A stretch of DNA of 5,241 nt. Source: Patescibacteria group bacterium (lineage in GTDB: Bacteria; Patescibacteriota; Minisyncoccia; Phycocordibacterales; UBA12079). The stretch is from contig JAHJLO010000097.1 in assembly GCA_018821685.1 (NCBI GenBank), positions 1-5,241 on the forward strand. The letters are read 5' to 3'. A program made the position numbers and the translations under genes. Positions 5,232 to 5,241 of the stretch are shown here, piece after piece. Every line of letters begins with the position of its first letter. The first letter of the stretch is position 1. Below the pieces are notes generated by a model. The model was not told the DNA's origin. It searched no databases and saw only the letters and a list, made by a program, of their open reading frames with translations.

Positions 5232-5241
5232 GTGGAGTTGT

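Larger units (their letters stand above)
5101..5241 (-). repeat. Inverted terminal repeat, right copy (141 bp, perfect)
   Basis: Exact reverse complement of 1-141, ending at the last base of the window. It lies 96 bases upstream of the regulator start codon and 62 bases beyond the candidate -10 box, so it is not needed for the predicted core promoter. It carries mirror copies of the inner palindrome (5109-5198) and of the GC hairpin (5217-5231). Read outward on the plus strand it shows CGGC...GCCG followed by T7. Confidence 0.97.

Noticed and set aside
1..5241. Complete linear plasmid or virus with terminal repeats
   Set aside because: There is no polymerase, replication initiator, terminal protein or capsid gene, and the 141-bp arm length looks like an assembly overlap.

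Overview
The window is a compact five-gene operon, all on the minus strand, enclosed by a perfect 141-bp inverted repeat whose two copies form the exact ends of the window (1-141 and 5101-5241). No replication, transposase, integrase or conjugation gene is present. The coding part is AT-rich, while the repeat arms and the stretch 142-458 are much richer in GC. None of the five genes has a recognisable Shine-Dalgarno sequence. The MurF-like protein replaces the usual MurF front domain with a membrane hairpin, and the genes are tightly packed. These traits, with the protein style, suggest a small-genome uncultured bacterium of the Patescibacteria (candidate phyla radiation) type, probably from a metagenome. 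This is an inference, and no marker gene here fixes the taxonomy.

Layout from operon start (right) to end (left). The right repeat arm is followed by a 95-bp promoter region holding a TATAAT box and a TGTAT-N6-ATACA palindrome. Next come a 65-aa XRE-type regulator (4808-5005), an alpha/beta hydrolase (4032-4805), a membrane-anchored MurF-like ligase (2650-4035), a D-Ala-D-Ala ligase-family protein (1442-2638) and a VanX-type D-Ala-D-Ala dipeptidase with extra N- and C-terminal segments (459-1412). Gaps are 2 bp, a 4-bp ATGA overlap, 11 bp and 29 bp. After the last stop comes about 320 bp of non-coding, hairpin-rich, mostly GC-rich DNA, and then the left repeat arm.

Together the enzymes cover the end of the peptidoglycan stem peptide. 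The ligase makes a D-Ala-D-X dipeptide, the MurF-like enzyme joins it to the UDP-MurNAc-tripeptide (or a membrane-bound equivalent), and the VanX-like enzyme destroys D-Ala-D-Ala. A ligase and a dipeptidase in one operon would form a futile cycle unless the ligase product resists the dipeptidase, as in glycopeptide-resistance (van) operons, or unless the dipeptidase serves recycling. There is no VanH, VanR or VanS. The ligase keeps the Lys-Tyr pair of true D-Ala-D-Ala ligases but differs at the second-substrate site. The exact activity is therefore open.

Main caution: 141 bp equals a common maximum k-mer size in metagenome assembly, so the perfect repeat may be only the visible part of a longer inverted repeat and the window ends may be assembly break points.
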